Positions 36,943 through 46,473 are shown, counted from the stretch's first letter. The stretch: DNA of 64,000 bases from Mucilaginibacter lacusdianchii (GCF_009770985.1 NZ_WSRW01000003.1:853275-917274), one strand, 5' to 3'. The notes: a model not told the origin generated them from the sequence alone. A program made the numbers and translations.

Positions 36943-37311
36943 TTATTTTTGTGCAGGAGCACCACCACCGTTTTGACGACGAGCACGTTGTTCTGCCAGC
37001 ATTTTGTCATAAGCTGTAGCTTGCTCTGGAGTAAGAATAGCTTTAATTTTTTCAGTTCTTTTCTCCATCATTGGGCGCATAGCCTGAAACATAGCTTGCC
37101 TGTCACCATTTGAGGCAGTCATAATACTGTCTCTGGTTTTCGCATCAGTTTGGAAAATGGCTACCAATTTACTAGTTTGATCGTCAGTTAATTTTAACTG
37201 CTCCTTAAATTGTTTTGCTTGCTCCTCAGGGCTTCTTCTCATGCCGCCTTGTGCAAAGCTAACTGCGCTGATACCTAATAGAAAGCAGCACATCAATAAA
37301 ATCTTTTTCAT
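36943..37311 (-). CDS. periplasmic Spy/CpxP-like protein with two LTxxQ motifs
   Basis: 122 residues: signal peptide (MKKILLMCCFLLGISAVSFA) then a helical, charged chain with LTDDQ and LTPEQ about 50 residues apart, the LTxxQ motif of Spy/CpxP stress chaperones. A Gly/Pro-rich tail follows. In E. coli such proteins hold unfolded periplasmic proteins; that role here is inference. Monocistronic. Confidence 0.78.
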   Translation of the reverse strand: MKKILLMCCFLLGISAVSFAQGGMRRSPEEQAKQFKEQLKLTDDQTSKLVAIFQTDAKTRDSIMTASNGDRQAMFQAMRPMMEKRTEKIKAILTPEQATAYDKMLAEQRARRQNGGGAPAQK

Positions 37312-37374
37312 CGCTTTGTTTGTTTAGTGTTTTGATAAAGTTAATCGCTTAACGTTTAATATCAACGATGTAAC

Positions 37375-38151
37375 TTAATTGTTGCTTTGCTGTAATTTAG
37401 CGATAGACTTTTGCATGGAGGCCATCATGCTAGTTAAATTTTCCATAGTAGGCGTAGGCGCCGGTTCTGGTAATTGTGTTGACAGATAAGCTTTAGCTTT
37501 CCAAACTTCCAAAATATCGTCACTTGTAATTTCATATGGTTCGTACACCGGGTTATCTGATATTAATTTTAAGCTCCGGTTTTCTTTGTATTTATTGCCC
37601 GCACGTTTGTAAACAACACCTTCGGTTTTTGACACTATCACATAAGTGTCGCCGGCTTTAATATCAGCCCAGTTTTCTACATATTCACCTATTATTACAG
37701 CACCTGAAGGCAGCGGCAACATAGAATCACCTTTAATTTCAAACGCCCGGTAAGTGCCTTGTTTAAACATAGGCAAATAAAATTTTGGTAATGCAGCAAC
37801 ATACTCAGGGTCGGCGTAGCCATTTAAATAACCTGCACTTGCCTTCACCGGAACCATTTCTATATTCTCGTTATCTTCTTTGTCTACAGAGATGCTTAGT
37901 ACACGTAAATTGGCTGGGTTGCCTTTTGGTTTCGGCGCCCATTTTTCGTTTATCGTTTCATTGATGAAGTCATCAACGCTCACTTCAAAATAAGATGCTA
38001 TTTTTTTTAGCAAATCATATTTAGGATCTGCGCGATCTTCCTCATATGCGCCCACTAAAGAACGTTTTATGCCTATTTCATCAGCAAACTGCTGTTGGGT
38101 GAGGCCTTTCTTTTTTCTAAGAAATTTAATATTTGATGAAATTATTGACAT
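37375..38151 (-). CDS. LexA/CI-like repressor: XRE helix-turn-helix plus S24 self-cleavage domain
   Basis: 258 residues from ATG 38151 (an upstream start would add 14 residues overlapping the divergent promoter). XRE-type HTH at about 7-60 (LTQQQFADEIGIKRSLVGAY), then an S24 domain with scissile A106-G107 in ASAGYL, nucleophile S143 (KGDSMLP) and general base K182 (VVYKRAG). The 36-residue and 39-residue spacings are very near LexA's (34 and 37), so self-cleavage looks possible. The C-terminal tail has a Met-rich coiled stretch. Its start lies within the promoter of the divergent gene at 38237. Confidence 0.88.
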   Translation of the reverse strand: MSIISSNIKFLRKKKGLTQQQFADEIGIKRSLVGAYEEDRADPKYDLLKKIASYFEVSVDDFINETINEKWAPKPKGNPANLRVLSISVDKEDNENIEMVPVKASAGYLNGYADPEYVAALPKFYLPMFKQGTYRAFEIKGDSMLPLPSGAVIIGEYVENWADIKAGDTYVIVSKTEGVVYKRAGNKYKENRSLKLISDNPVYEPYEITSDDILEVWKAKAYLSTQLPEPAPTPTMENLTSMMASMQKSIAKLQQSNN

Positions 38152-38174
38152 AAAATTTGGAATTGCTAAATTTG
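38145..38174 (+). promoter_or_regulatory. promoter of the GIY-YIG gene
   Basis: TTG (38145-38147), 19-nt spacer, TAAATTTG (38167-38174): an excellent match to the Bacteroidota -33/-7 pattern, with a predicted start near 38180 and a 5' leader of about 57 nt. The spacer contains the ATG of the divergent repressor (38149-38151). Confidence 0.65.
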
Positions 38175-38204
38175 TTAGTAACTTTATGCTCATAAAATTA
38201 GTAA
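38175..38204 (+). promoter_or_regulatory. candidate operator between repressor and GIY-YIG gene
   Basis: TTAGTAA occurs twice (38175-38181 and 38198-38204), 23 bp apart, with a perfect dyad TTTATG-CT-CATAAA (38183-38196) between. It covers the predicted transcription start of the plus-strand gene and lies 24 bp upstream of the repressor ATG, where the XRE/S24 protein could bind to control both. Confidence 0.45.
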
Positions 38205-38236
38205 GAAATTTTTATTCAGCAAAATTTATTATCATT

Positions 38237-38593
38237 ATGAAACAGTTTATTTATATCATTACCGACAGAAACCGTAACAATCTACATGTTGGACTTTGCT
38301 CTGATATGATGAAAACTGTTCAGTTTTACCGGGATATGCCAACGTTGTTTTTCGACAAATCGCAGCAATTAAGCCGCTTGGTTTATTTTGAAGAGATAAG
38401 TAATGAAGAGCAGGCAATGGAGCGCTTCAAATTTGTTAGCACGTTTACCCGGTCTCAAAAAGAAAAGATGATTAGATCTGTAAACCCTAACTGGATAGAC
38501 CTGACCATCGGCTTAAATTTAGAAAGCAATCTGCGTACTCGTCCGCATTTGCGTCCGGCACTGGCTACAAGCCGTCGCGGAATTACTCTTTAA
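38237..38593 (+). CDS. degenerate GIY-YIG superfamily protein
   Basis: 118 residues from ATG 38237; the longer upstream reading frame would run through the promoter. The order FIYIITD, NLHVG, LVYFEE, then RSQKEKMIRSVNPNWIDL follows the GIY-YIG/UPF0213 fold. The usual arginine after the YIG strand is missing (CSDMMKTV), and where family members have R-E the protein reads R63-F64, so the catalytic Glu is gone. Probably not an active nuclease; may bind nucleic acid. Ends in a basic tail (SRRGITL). It overlaps the convergent msrB by 11 nt. Confidence 0.75.
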   Translation: MKQFIYIITDRNRNNLHVGLCSDMMKTVQFYRDMPTLFFDKSQQLSRLVYFEEISNEEQAMERFKFVSTFTRSQKEKMIRSVNPNWIDLTIGLNLESNLRTRPHLRPALATSRRGITL

Positions 38594-39059
38594 TGAATTT
38601 TAGTGCAGCTGAATTCATACAATAGCGTTTGCCACCTTTGTTAGCAGGGCCGTCGTCAAACACGTGCCCAAGGTGCAGGCCAGTGCTGCGTTCCATTACT
38701 TCGGTGCGTTCGCCATCAGCATCGGTTACCAGCAACACTTTATCTTTGCTTACTGGTTTGGTAAAGCTGGGCCAGCCGGTGCCGCTATCAAATTTGGTGT
38801 CTGATGTAAACAACACGTCACCGGTTGCAGCGCTTACATAAACTCCTTTTTCGTGATTGTTCCAATAGGCGTTATGAAAGGGCGGCTCTGTACCTTTTTC
38901 TACCATTATGCGGTAGGTATTTGAATTTAGTTGTTTTTTCCACTCTGCTACCGGTTTGCTCTTAGGCCCCTTTGGCTGCTGGGCTTGACCGTTTATATCC
39001 TGGCAACTTAATATAGCTGCAAATGCAGCGACAGACAATATTACACTCAACTTCTTCAT
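38583..39059 (-). CDS. msrB: peptide-methionine (R)-S-oxide reductase, lipoprotein
   Basis: Repairs the R form of methionine sulfoxide in proteins. 158 residues: lipobox with C19 (AAFAAILSC) marks an extracytoplasmic lipoprotein; then the MsrB fold with FDSGTGWPSF, GLHLGHVF and catalytic Cys in KRYCMNSAALKF. The zinc-binding CxxC pairs of many cytoplasmic MsrB enzymes are absent. A lipoprotein MsrA is encoded at 62363. Confidence 0.94.
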   Translation of the reverse strand: MKKLSVILSVAAFAAILSCQDINGQAQQPKGPKSKPVAEWKKQLNSNTYRIMVEKGTEPPFHNAYWNNHEKGVYVSAATGDVLFTSDTKFDSGTGWPSFTKPVSKDKVLLVTDADGERTEVMERSTGLHLGHVFDDGPANKGGKRYCMNSAALKFIKE

Positions 39060-39102
39060 AACATATATACGAATTTGTAATACCGCCAGATTTAAAGCGG
39101 TG

Positions 39103-39732
39103 TTACAAAGCCTTTTCCTTTGGTATTAAAACGTTTGTAATGCCGTGTAGTATGCCATTGTTTTGTAAAACATCAAATTGTGCTACTACGCTCTGTCCGC
39201 CAGTTTCATCATACAACACAATATTCCGATTGCTGTCAAGTCGGGCTATTATTTTACCTCCGGACAAGGTTACAAAAGAAGCTTCTCCTTTTCCATCTTT
39301 TATTTGCTTGGCAATATCTTTTGCATTGAATCGGCCCGGAACCGCATGGTAGGTAATAATATTGCTAAGCTCATATTTATGAGCTGGCTTTAGCAAACTA
39401 TCTAGTCGCGCTTGTCCAAATTTTTCAACAAAGGCACTATCGTTTGGTACAAATAAAGTAAGTGGTCCACGGCTTTTAAATGTGCCCACTAAACTGGCTG
39501 AGCGAAGGCATTCTAAAAAAAGTGTATGTGATTTAGATGATGTCAGATTTTCAACAATATCCATTATGGAATTCATCTTTGCACCGTCCAATAAACGCTG
39601 TTCATTTTTCACGTATTGCTGAGATCGTACAGAGTCTTGATATGATGATCCCCGGGGCACGGCGTTCTGACTATATGAAGTAGCAGCGCTAAAGAGTAAC
39701 AAAAATAGTATCAGAATATATTTCATAGACAT
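39103..39732 (-). CDS. secreted fasciclin (FAS1) domain protein
   Basis: About 209 residues from ATG 39732 (a further ATG at 39726 is equally possible). Signal peptide (KYILILFLLLFSAATSYS), then one FAS1 domain: FKSRGPLTLFVPNDSAF near residue 85, LSNIITYHAVPGRF, and the closing NNGILHGITNVLIP. FAS1 domains mediate adhesion; partner unknown. Not clearly linked to its neighbours. Confidence 0.88.
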   Translation of the reverse strand: MSMKYILILFLLLFSAATSYSQNAVPRGSSYQDSVRSQQYVKNEQRLLDGAKMNSIMDIVENLTSSKSHTLFLECLRSASLVGTFKSRGPLTLFVPNDSAFVEKFGQARLDSLLKPAHKYELSNIITYHAVPGRFNAKDIAKQIKDGKGEASFVTLSGGKIIARLDSNRNIVLYDETGGQSVVAQFDVLQNNGILHGITNVLIPKEKAL

Positions 39733-39784
39733 AAGCAATTAAGTGTATTAACTTAATTAGTGTTATCTGGTTTTACAAGCATAA

Positions 39785-39811
39785 AAAAAGCGGCTTAAAT
39801 AGCCGCTTTTT
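39785..39811 (-). terminator. terminator of the protease-propeller-barrel gene
   Basis: AAAAAGCGGCT / AGCCGCTTTTT with a 5-nt loop, 20 nt past the stop at 39832 on the minus strand. Its core resembles that of the terminator at 36902-36922. Confidence 0.88.
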
Positions 39812-39831
39812 GTTTTTCGTATTATCAACAC

Positions 39832-42800
39832 TTACCAGCCTGGTGCGAAGTTTAAGCCAAACACCGCTCCGGTTGCGCTTGTACGAGTAAAGGGCACCGC
39901 AACATATGGCTCTAAAATCAGATACCCAAACAGATTTACCCTTAGTGATACACCAGCACTAGTGATAGGTACACGCGAGTAAATGCCGTAAAATTGTTCT
40001 TGATTTTTGGTGTCTAAAATTGGAACACCGTTGTTGTTAACTAATTTTTCGGTACGCAGAAGGGTAGGCTTTGATTTAAATTCAATTTTATCACCAGCGT
40101 TCCAAGCTAAACCAGCATCAAAGAAAAAGTTTAAGTCAGTGAATAAAAATTTCGACTTAATTTGTGCCAGTTTTTCAGGTCCGGTAAAGGGCAGCCTTAT
40201 TTCAAAGTTGGCTACGGCAATACGATTTCCGGATAATTGATTAATATCAAAGCTGCTTTGCGGTATAGCACTAGCATCAGCATAATAGCGAGGCTGTGTG
40301 TTGCCTGTTCTGTTATAAAAACTACTATACTCGTATCCGCGTATTAAAAACGGGTATCCTAAATACATTGGATAGAGCGCATTCTCAGTGTTGCCAAACC
40401 GGCCCGTTCCGTATAACCGGCCAGCAAAAGTAACAGGCTTTGTACGCACATATTTTCTTAAGTCGACGGTTGGGCTAAAGAATTTAAATGTCCCCACGTT
40501 ATATTGCGCATCTAGGCGGTAACGGAAACCGCTTAACGGCGCTGCAATCCCAAAATATGAGTTGTCGCCAACCAGAGCAGTATTCACATTGAATATTGCA
40601 AACGGACGCAAATCTATGTTGTTTTGGTCACGATATTCACTGCGTGATACCGTGTGCCGATCTTGACCTAAATAATTGCCTAAAATCAAGCTGTCGTTTC
40701 TGGTTGTGTACTGAGCATATTCGCTGTACCGCTGTATACGGTAAGAATAATAAGAAGCACCTGCACCGAATTCGACTCTGGTGGAGCGAGAGAATGGATA
40801 TGACGCCAGTACTCTTCCTGAACTTTCAAAGGTTCTGATGATATCTGTATACTGTTCATATGCAGGTACATCCTGACCGTTCACACTTAGGGTAGTAAGT
40901 CGGTTTCCGAAATTACCATACTGATATGGAATATGTGAAAGACCAACACCCAGGTTCCAACGGCCTTTTTGATTCAAATAAAGCACCTGAGCACCAAAAT
41001 CGTAAATCTCGCCATTAATAGCAGCACCAGCATAGATTTGGTTGCGACCTAATATATCGCTGAAAACGCCTTGAACACCACTGGCCAAACCCGTACCGTA
41101 ATAGCTGCTTACACCAACACCTACGCCGCTACTGGCCAAGTAATCGAGTTTAAATTGTGGTTTGTAAGGAACATTATGAATCGAGTCGGCTGGAATGCGT
41201 TGGTAAGCCAGATAATTATTTAAATTGGTGTTAATCAAATCAACACCAACTGCGCCTGAGGGTGGCAGCATTGCGGCACTGAAATTGGTTTCTCCACCGG
41301 CCACAACTTTTGGTTTAAAGTCGGACGCTTTAGCGTTGTACAGCGAATACTTTTGAGAACGATAGTAGGAGTACAGCACATCGTCGTTATTGGATATACT
41401 AAGCGCTGGGGAAAACTCAGTGATGCCGCTGATACCGGTAAATAAATCGGTCATCTGTTCAACGGTACCGTTTGCTTTGCTATATCGGTATAAGTTTCTA
41501 AATCCGTCGCGGTTAGATAAAAAATATATTTTACTGTTGTCTGCCGAGTATTGCGGGTTAAGGTTGTTGGCACCGTCAAATACTTTGATATCGGTTACTT
41601 TCAAAGTAGCCAGATCAATTTCGGCCAAATTGAATGATATCGTTTGCGATAAAGAGGCGTCGTAGGTAGTACGGTCGCTCGAAAATACTATTTTCTTTCC
41701 ATCTCTTGAAAAACTCGGCTGATAATCTGAATACTTATCATCAGTTAATTGTGTAAGCTTTTTGGAACTGAAGTTATATAGATATAAATCGCTGTGACCG
41801 TTAGCAAGACCTTGAAATGCTATCTGAGAACCATCTGGCGACCAGGTTAAATTACTAAACTGCTCGGCCTTGCCCATAGATAAATTACTAAGCACGCGTC
41901 CACTGGGTACTTCAACAACTAGCATGCGGTTGCGCCCGCCGCTAAATACGCTAAACGCAAACCTTTTACTATCCGGCGACCATGCACCTGTTGATTCAAT
42001 AAAGTTAAATTCGTCGATATGAGTGTTCGACGTTTTACTGGTAAGCTTCTTTATCACTCGCCCCGTCTGTGCATCTGCTAAAAACAGATCTATTGAAAAC
42101 AAATCTTTTTCGGACAGGAACGCAAGATATTTACCATCCGGACTGATAGCCGGTGCTACGTTCATCTCACCACCGTTTTTGCTGTCGATAATTCGCTTTC
42201 CTACTGGTGTTTGCAAAGTGTCTTTTAAGAATGGCTGATAAGTGGAAATGATAGAGTTTTTCCAAAGATTAGATAAGGTTTTATCATCATAACCAAAGGT
42301 GCGGCGTATTCCATACTCTAAGCCAAACCGTGCTGTATTTTTGAAGAAGGGTACAATAATACTATCGCCGTAAGTTGACCCCAGGTATGACCAGAATGCC
42401 TCTCCATAACGGTAAGGAAAGTACTTAGTACTTTCTGTCAAATCACGTATAGTCGGGATGTCTTTGTTCAAATAGGCGTCGCGCATCCACATAGCGGTAT
42501 AAGCATCTTTTTTACCTAATGATAAATATTCGGCCATACCTTCAATCATCCATAGGGGTAAATTGTTGATATTACCTAAGCTGCTGGTATCATTAACCAG
42601 CAACATATGGTACTGAAAAGCGTGAACCAATTCGTGTCCCAGTACGTGTCGGGTTGTTTGGTTGGTTTCCATAATAGGCATTACCACCCTGTTTTTTAAA
42701 CCTTCGGTAACACCACCTGTACCCACGCCAATATCACCGTCAATAGCAGTGGTTTGTTGAAAGTCGGGGTGATCGGCATATAAAATGATTGGGTTAGCGC

Positions 42801-43074
42801 GTCTGAAAGTATCCCTAAACACCTGTTGATGCAGGGTATACCACAACTCACTTTCCTGCGCGAAACGCTTGAGCAGGCTGTCGTTTTTCAGGTAATAATA
42901 AATTTCGAAGTGCGGTGTTTTATAAACCTTAAACTTTAAATTTTTATAACGCACTTTATTCTGGCCAAAGTACTGCGCCCGCGCCTGACTGCTTAAAAAC
43001 AAGGCACTAATTACACAGGTAAAAATCACCAGATATTTTTTGGCTTTACTTACGGTGAAGTAATTGTTGCTCAT
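39832..43074 (-). CDS. outer-membrane protein with metallopeptidase, TolB-like propeller and beta-barrel
   Basis: 1080 residues in three parts. After a signal peptide (to about 33), residues 45-250 form a gluzincin peptidase-like domain with H147-E148-L-V-H151 and E178 in WMIEGMAEY, the third zinc ligand. Residues about 300-600 are WD40/TolB-like repeats (ISPDGKYLAFLSE, WSPDGSQIAFQG, FSRDGKKIVFSSD, YSADNSKIYFLSN). From about 640 to the end lies a surface-antigen/Omp85-style beta-barrel with RGYEYSSFYNRTG and a terminal aromatic (FAPGW). Probably an outer-membrane-anchored enzyme or assembly factor facing the periplasm; no substrate can be named. Confidence 0.82.
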   Translation of the reverse strand: MSNNYFTVSKAKKYLVIFTCVISALFLSSQARAQYFGQNKVRYKNLKFKVYKTPHFEIYYYLKNDSLLKRFAQESELWYTLHQQVFRDTFRRANPIILYADHPDFQQTTAIDGDIGVGTGGVTEGLKNRVVMPIMETNQTTRHVLGHELVHAFQYHMLLVNDTSSLGNINNLPLWMIEGMAEYLSLGKKDAYTAMWMRDAYLNKDIPTIRDLTESTKYFPYRYGEAFWSYLGSTYGDSIIVPFFKNTARFGLEYGIRRTFGYDDKTLSNLWKNSIISTYQPFLKDTLQTPVGKRIIDSKNGGEMNVAPAISPDGKYLAFLSEKDLFSIDLFLADAQTGRVIKKLTSKTSNTHIDEFNFIESTGAWSPDSKRFAFSVFSGGRNRMLVVEVPSGRVLSNLSMGKAEQFSNLTWSPDGSQIAFQGLANGHSDLYLYNFSSKKLTQLTDDKYSDYQPSFSRDGKKIVFSSDRTTYDASLSQTISFNLAEIDLATLKVTDIKVFDGANNLNPQYSADNSKIYFLSNRDGFRNLYRYSKANGTVEQMTDLFTGISGITEFSPALSISNNDDVLYSYYRSQKYSLYNAKASDFKPKVVAGGETNFSAAMLPPSGAVGVDLINTNLNNYLAYQRIPADSIHNVPYKPQFKLDYLASSGVGVGVSSYYGTGLASGVQGVFSDILGRNQIYAGAAINGEIYDFGAQVLYLNQKGRWNLGVGLSHIPYQYGNFGNRLTTLSVNGQDVPAYEQYTDIIRTFESSGRVLASYPFSRSTRVEFGAGASYYSYRIQRYSEYAQYTTRNDSLILGNYLGQDRHTVSRSEYRDQNNIDLRPFAIFNVNTALVGDNSYFGIAAPLSGFRYRLDAQYNVGTFKFFSPTVDLRKYVRTKPVTFAGRLYGTGRFGNTENALYPMYLGYPFLIRGYEYSSFYNRTGNTQPRYYADASAIPQSSFDINQLSGNRIAVANFEIRLPFTGPEKLAQIKSKFLFTDLNFFFDAGLAWNAGDKIEFKSKPTLLRTEKLVNNNGVPILDTKNQEQFYGIYSRVPITSAGVSLRVNLFGYLILEPYVAVPFTRTSATGAVFGLNFAPGW

Positions 43075-43143
43075 ATGGATGAATAAGGTATAACTGTTTT
43101 TTAAAAAGTGTTAAACCGTGTCAATATAATCATTACCCAACTA

Positions 43144-45483
43144 TTATTTATCTTCGGCAGGTGGGTTTTGCTGTTGGGTTTGAGGCGGTTCTACGGTTTG
43201 TGGTGTGGCCGACGTGGTGTCTTCTGGTGCCGACAAACTATCAGTTTCCGAAGATGTTGTATCTATGGATATCCGCGGCGATACACACATGTACGATTTG
43301 GTGATTTTTACCCATGGTTTTGGAAATGGCCCAGGCTGATAACCGGACTTAGGGTCTGCATATACTCGTTCCATAAAGCTACCAAATATCGGTAAAGCAG
43401 TATGTGATCCTTCGCCACTTTCGGATGTATTAAAGTGGACGCTACGGTCATCAGCACCTACCCAAACACCTGTAACTAAGTCTTTTGTGATACCCATATA
43501 CCAGCCATCCACATAATCAGACGATGTGCCGGTTTTGCCACCTATTTGGTTACTCGCTTTTTTCCAAAGTCCCGGATATTCCCACAAAGCCTGTGATGTG
43601 CCGCCTGGTTCTTCCATACCACCACGGAACATATACAACATCAGCCAGGCAGTTTCTTCACTTAAAACTTTGGTGGTTTTAAGCTCAAATTCTTCCAATA
43701 CTTTATCATCATGATCTGTGATTTTGGTTACGAGTAACGGGTCAATACGTTCACCTTTGTTTAGGAAAGTGCTATAAGCCCGAACCATCTCATATACCGA
43801 AACATCATTAGAGCCCAGTGATACGGAAGGTACCGATTTCAGCGGACTTTCTATGCCACACTTATGTGCATATTCTACCACTTTATCCCAGCCCACTTGT
43901 TGGGTAAGCTGTGCGGTAATGGAGTTTACCGATTTGCCCATGGCCCAGCGCAATGACATTTCTCGGTATGAAAAATGAAAGTCGGCATTATTGGGCGACC
44001 AAACTTCTTGTTTGCCATCTTCAGTATACGAGATAGACACCGGTTTGTCAGTAAACTTATCGCAAGGAGTAAAGCCGTTATCTATAGCTGTTAAATAAGC
44101 AAAAGGTTTAAATGTTGATCCCGCTTGACGCTTTGCCTGATTTACGTGATCGTAATTGAAATATTTGTGATTAATGCCGCCAACCCAAACTTTGATTTTA
44201 CCGGTTGTGGGTTCGATAGACATCATGCCTGTATTAAGGATTCGGGCATAGTATTTTATAGAGTCGACAGGAGAAAATGTAGTGTCTTGTTCACCATTCC
44301 AAGTAAACACCTTCATGCGTTTCTTAGTGTTGAAGTACTCATTTATCTTGGTGGTGTCGCCATTAAACTTTTTTTCTAAAATTTTATAAATAGGCAAGCG
44401 TTGTTCCGCTTTAGGAATAAAATCTACAATTTCTTTTCCTTTAGAATCACGCCATGGGTTTTTACCTCGCCAGATATTATTAAAGCGCTTTTGAAGCATC
44501 TTCATTTTTTCTTCAACGGCCTCTTCGGCATATTGCTGAAGGCGTGAATCAATGGTGGTGTATATCTTTAAGCCATCTTCGTATAAGTCGTAATCTTTTT
44601 CCTTCAACCACTTAGCCAGCCATTTTTCTACCGCGCGACGCAGATAAGAGTCGCCCTGACCGTCTTCTTCTACATAGCTCAAATTTAAGTTTAACGGTTG
44701 TGCCGAATTAGTTTTGTAATCTGCATCCGATAGAAATTTATATTTATTCATTTGGCTCAGCACCACGTTGCGACGCTCCAATGTACGCTCGGGATTACGG
44801 ATAGGGTTGTATGTGGAGGTGGCTTTTAGCATGCCAATCAACATGGCAGCTTCGGCTGGCGTAACAGCATTTGGCGTTTTGTTGAAATACTTTAATGTGG
44901 CAGTTTTAATACCAAAGCTATTATTGCCAAACGGTACGGTGTTGAAATATAAGGTTAAGATTTGCTGCTTGTTGTAGATATGTTCAATTTTATACGCAGT
45001 TAGCCATTCTTTAAACTTATAAACCACTGTACGTAATACGGGTATATGCCTTACAACGCCTTGTGACTTACGTTTACGGGTTTTGAACAGATTTTTAGCA
45101 AGTTGTTGGGTGATTGTACTTGCACCACGCTTGTCGCCTTTTGCTGTTGATGCCAAGCTGGAAAAAAAGGAATAATAGTCTACACCATGATGTTTGTAAA
45201 AGCGCACATCTTCTGTCGCAATTAATGCGTTGACGAGGTTGGGAGACAAATCTTTGTATTCGATAGGCGACCGGTTTTCTTTATAAAATTGAGCTAAAAG
45301 TTTGCCGTCAGCCGTGTAAACTTCTGAAGCTACCGATAAGATGGGGTTCTTAATATCCTGTAGGCTAGGCGAGTAGCCAAACATGTTTAAGAAGTTTAAT
45401 TCAATAGAGCAGAATAGGATGATTACAAAGTAGAGGAGTATAACAAAGTAACGCAGAAAGGGATTTCGGATACGTTTAAACAT
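43144..45483 (-). CDS. penicillin-binding protein 1A (bifunctional peptidoglycan synthase)
   Basis: 779 residues. N-terminal membrane anchor (about 11-32), glycosyltransferase GT51 domain with catalytic E91 in EDVRFYKHHGVD and RGASTITQQLAKNLF (119-133), then the transpeptidase domain with S456-TF-K459, S518-V-N520 and K650-TGT. A Pro/Gln-rich tail follows. Polymerises glycan strands and cross-links peptides in the periplasm. The gene precedes the protease-propeller-barrel gene on the same strand; 69 nt separate them. Confidence 0.95.
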   Translation of the reverse strand: MFKRIRNPFLRYFVILLYFVIILFCSIELNFLNMFGYSPSLQDIKNPILSVASEVYTADGKLLAQFYKENRSPIEYKDLSPNLVNALIATEDVRFYKHHGVDYYSFFSSLASTAKGDKRGASTITQQLAKNLFKTRKRKSQGVVRHIPVLRTVVYKFKEWLTAYKIEHIYNKQQILTLYFNTVPFGNNSFGIKTATLKYFNKTPNAVTPAEAAMLIGMLKATSTYNPIRNPERTLERRNVVLSQMNKYKFLSDADYKTNSAQPLNLNLSYVEEDGQGDSYLRRAVEKWLAKWLKEKDYDLYEDGLKIYTTIDSRLQQYAEEAVEEKMKMLQKRFNNIWRGKNPWRDSKGKEIVDFIPKAEQRLPIYKILEKKFNGDTTKINEYFNTKKRMKVFTWNGEQDTTFSPVDSIKYYARILNTGMMSIEPTTGKIKVWVGGINHKYFNYDHVNQAKRQAGSTFKPFAYLTAIDNGFTPCDKFTDKPVSISYTEDGKQEVWSPNNADFHFSYREMSLRWAMGKSVNSITAQLTQQVGWDKVVEYAHKCGIESPLKSVPSVSLGSNDVSVYEMVRAYSTFLNKGERIDPLLVTKITDHDDKVLEEFELKTTKVLSEETAWLMLYMFRGGMEEPGGTSQALWEYPGLWKKASNQIGGKTGTSSDYVDGWYMGITKDLVTGVWVGADDRSVHFNTSESGEGSHTALPIFGSFMERVYADPKSGYQPGPFPKPWVKITKSYMCVSPRISIDTTSSETDSLSAPEDTTSATPQTVEPPQTQQQNPPAEDK

Positions 45484-45586
45484 TGGATAAATATGTGAAA
45501 AATATATCGGTACTAGATATAAATATCAATAACGAAAATCTATTCGGTAAATTTTAAGTTAATAAAGTACAAAGCTATTTTTATCT

Positions 45587-46468
45587 ATGGAAAATGTAAG
45601 TAACAAATTTAAAATATCTGACCGCAAAAAGATCTCGCTTAAAGATTATGATACCGGAGAGACGCTAGGTTACAAAAAAGAAGATGCAGATGAAGTGCTA
45701 GCCGGTCTTATAAAAAAAACTAACGAATTACATACCAGGTTGTATGCGGATAACCGCCATGGTTTGCTTATCATATTTCAGGCTATGGATGCTGCAGGTA
45801 AAGATAGCGCTATCAAACATACCTTCTCTGGTCTTAACCCGCAAGGTTGCCAGGTTTACAGTTTCAAACAGCCAAGTTCAGAGGAATTGGATCATGATTT
45901 TTTATGGCGGCATTACAAATCACTGCCCGAGCGTGGTCGCATTGGTATACACAACCGTTCGCATTATGAAAACGTGCTGGTTACCAAAGTTCATCCCGAG
46001 TACGTTTTAAATGAAAATTTGCCGGGCATTAGTAGCGCTGATGATTTAGATGAAAGGTTTTGGAAGCACCGTTACAAAAGCATCCGGGAGTTTGAAAAGC
46101 ACTTGACACGTAACGGCATTACTATTATTAAGTTCTTTTTACACGTGTCTAAAGATGAACAGAAAGAGCGCTTTTTAGCCCGTATTAATGAACCGGAAAA
46201 GAATTGGAAGTTTTCGGCGGCCGACATTAAAGAGCGGCAGCATTGGAAAGAATACATGGAGGCTTATGAAGAAGCTATTGGTGAAACGGCTACTGAAGAA
46301 ACTCCTTGGTATGTGATTCCTGCTGATAAGAAGTGGTTCACCCGAATTGCCATTTCCACCATAATACACGACACTTTACAAAGCTTAAACTTACAATACC
46401 CAACACTTCCTGAAGAAGAAAGGGAAAGGCTTGGAGAAGTGAAGCGATTGCTGGAAAGTGAAGAATAG
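45587..46468 (+). CDS. polyphosphate kinase 2 family protein (class III type)
   Basis: 293 residues using polyphosphate to phosphorylate AMP and/or ADP. Walker A-like FQAMDAAGKDSAIKH (K72), Walker B-like GIHNRSHYE, and the lid region of PPK2 are readable. The single-domain length and the VYSFKQPSSEELDHDFLWR block resemble the class III enzymes, such as the Cytophaga hutchinsonii one, that accept both AMP and ADP; class is inferred. Confidence 0.9.
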   Translation: MENVSNKFKISDRKKISLKDYDTGETLGYKKEDADEVLAGLIKKTNELHTRLYADNRHGLLIIFQAMDAAGKDSAIKHTFSGLNPQGCQVYSFKQPSSEELDHDFLWRHYKSLPERGRIGIHNRSHYENVLVTKVHPEYVLNENLPGISSADDLDERFWKHRYKSIREFEKHLTRNGITIIKFFLHVSKDEQKERFLARINEPEKNWKFSAADIKERQHWKEYMEAYEEAIGETATEETPWYVIPADKKWFTRIAISTIIHDTLQSLNLQYPTLPEEERERLGEVKRLLESEE

Positions 46469-46473
46469 TAGAA

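Noticed and set aside
38069-38236. 56-codon N-terminal extension of the GIY-YIG gene
   Set aside because: Runs antisense through the repressor start and through the predicted promoter; the GIY-YIG fold begins at ATG 38237.
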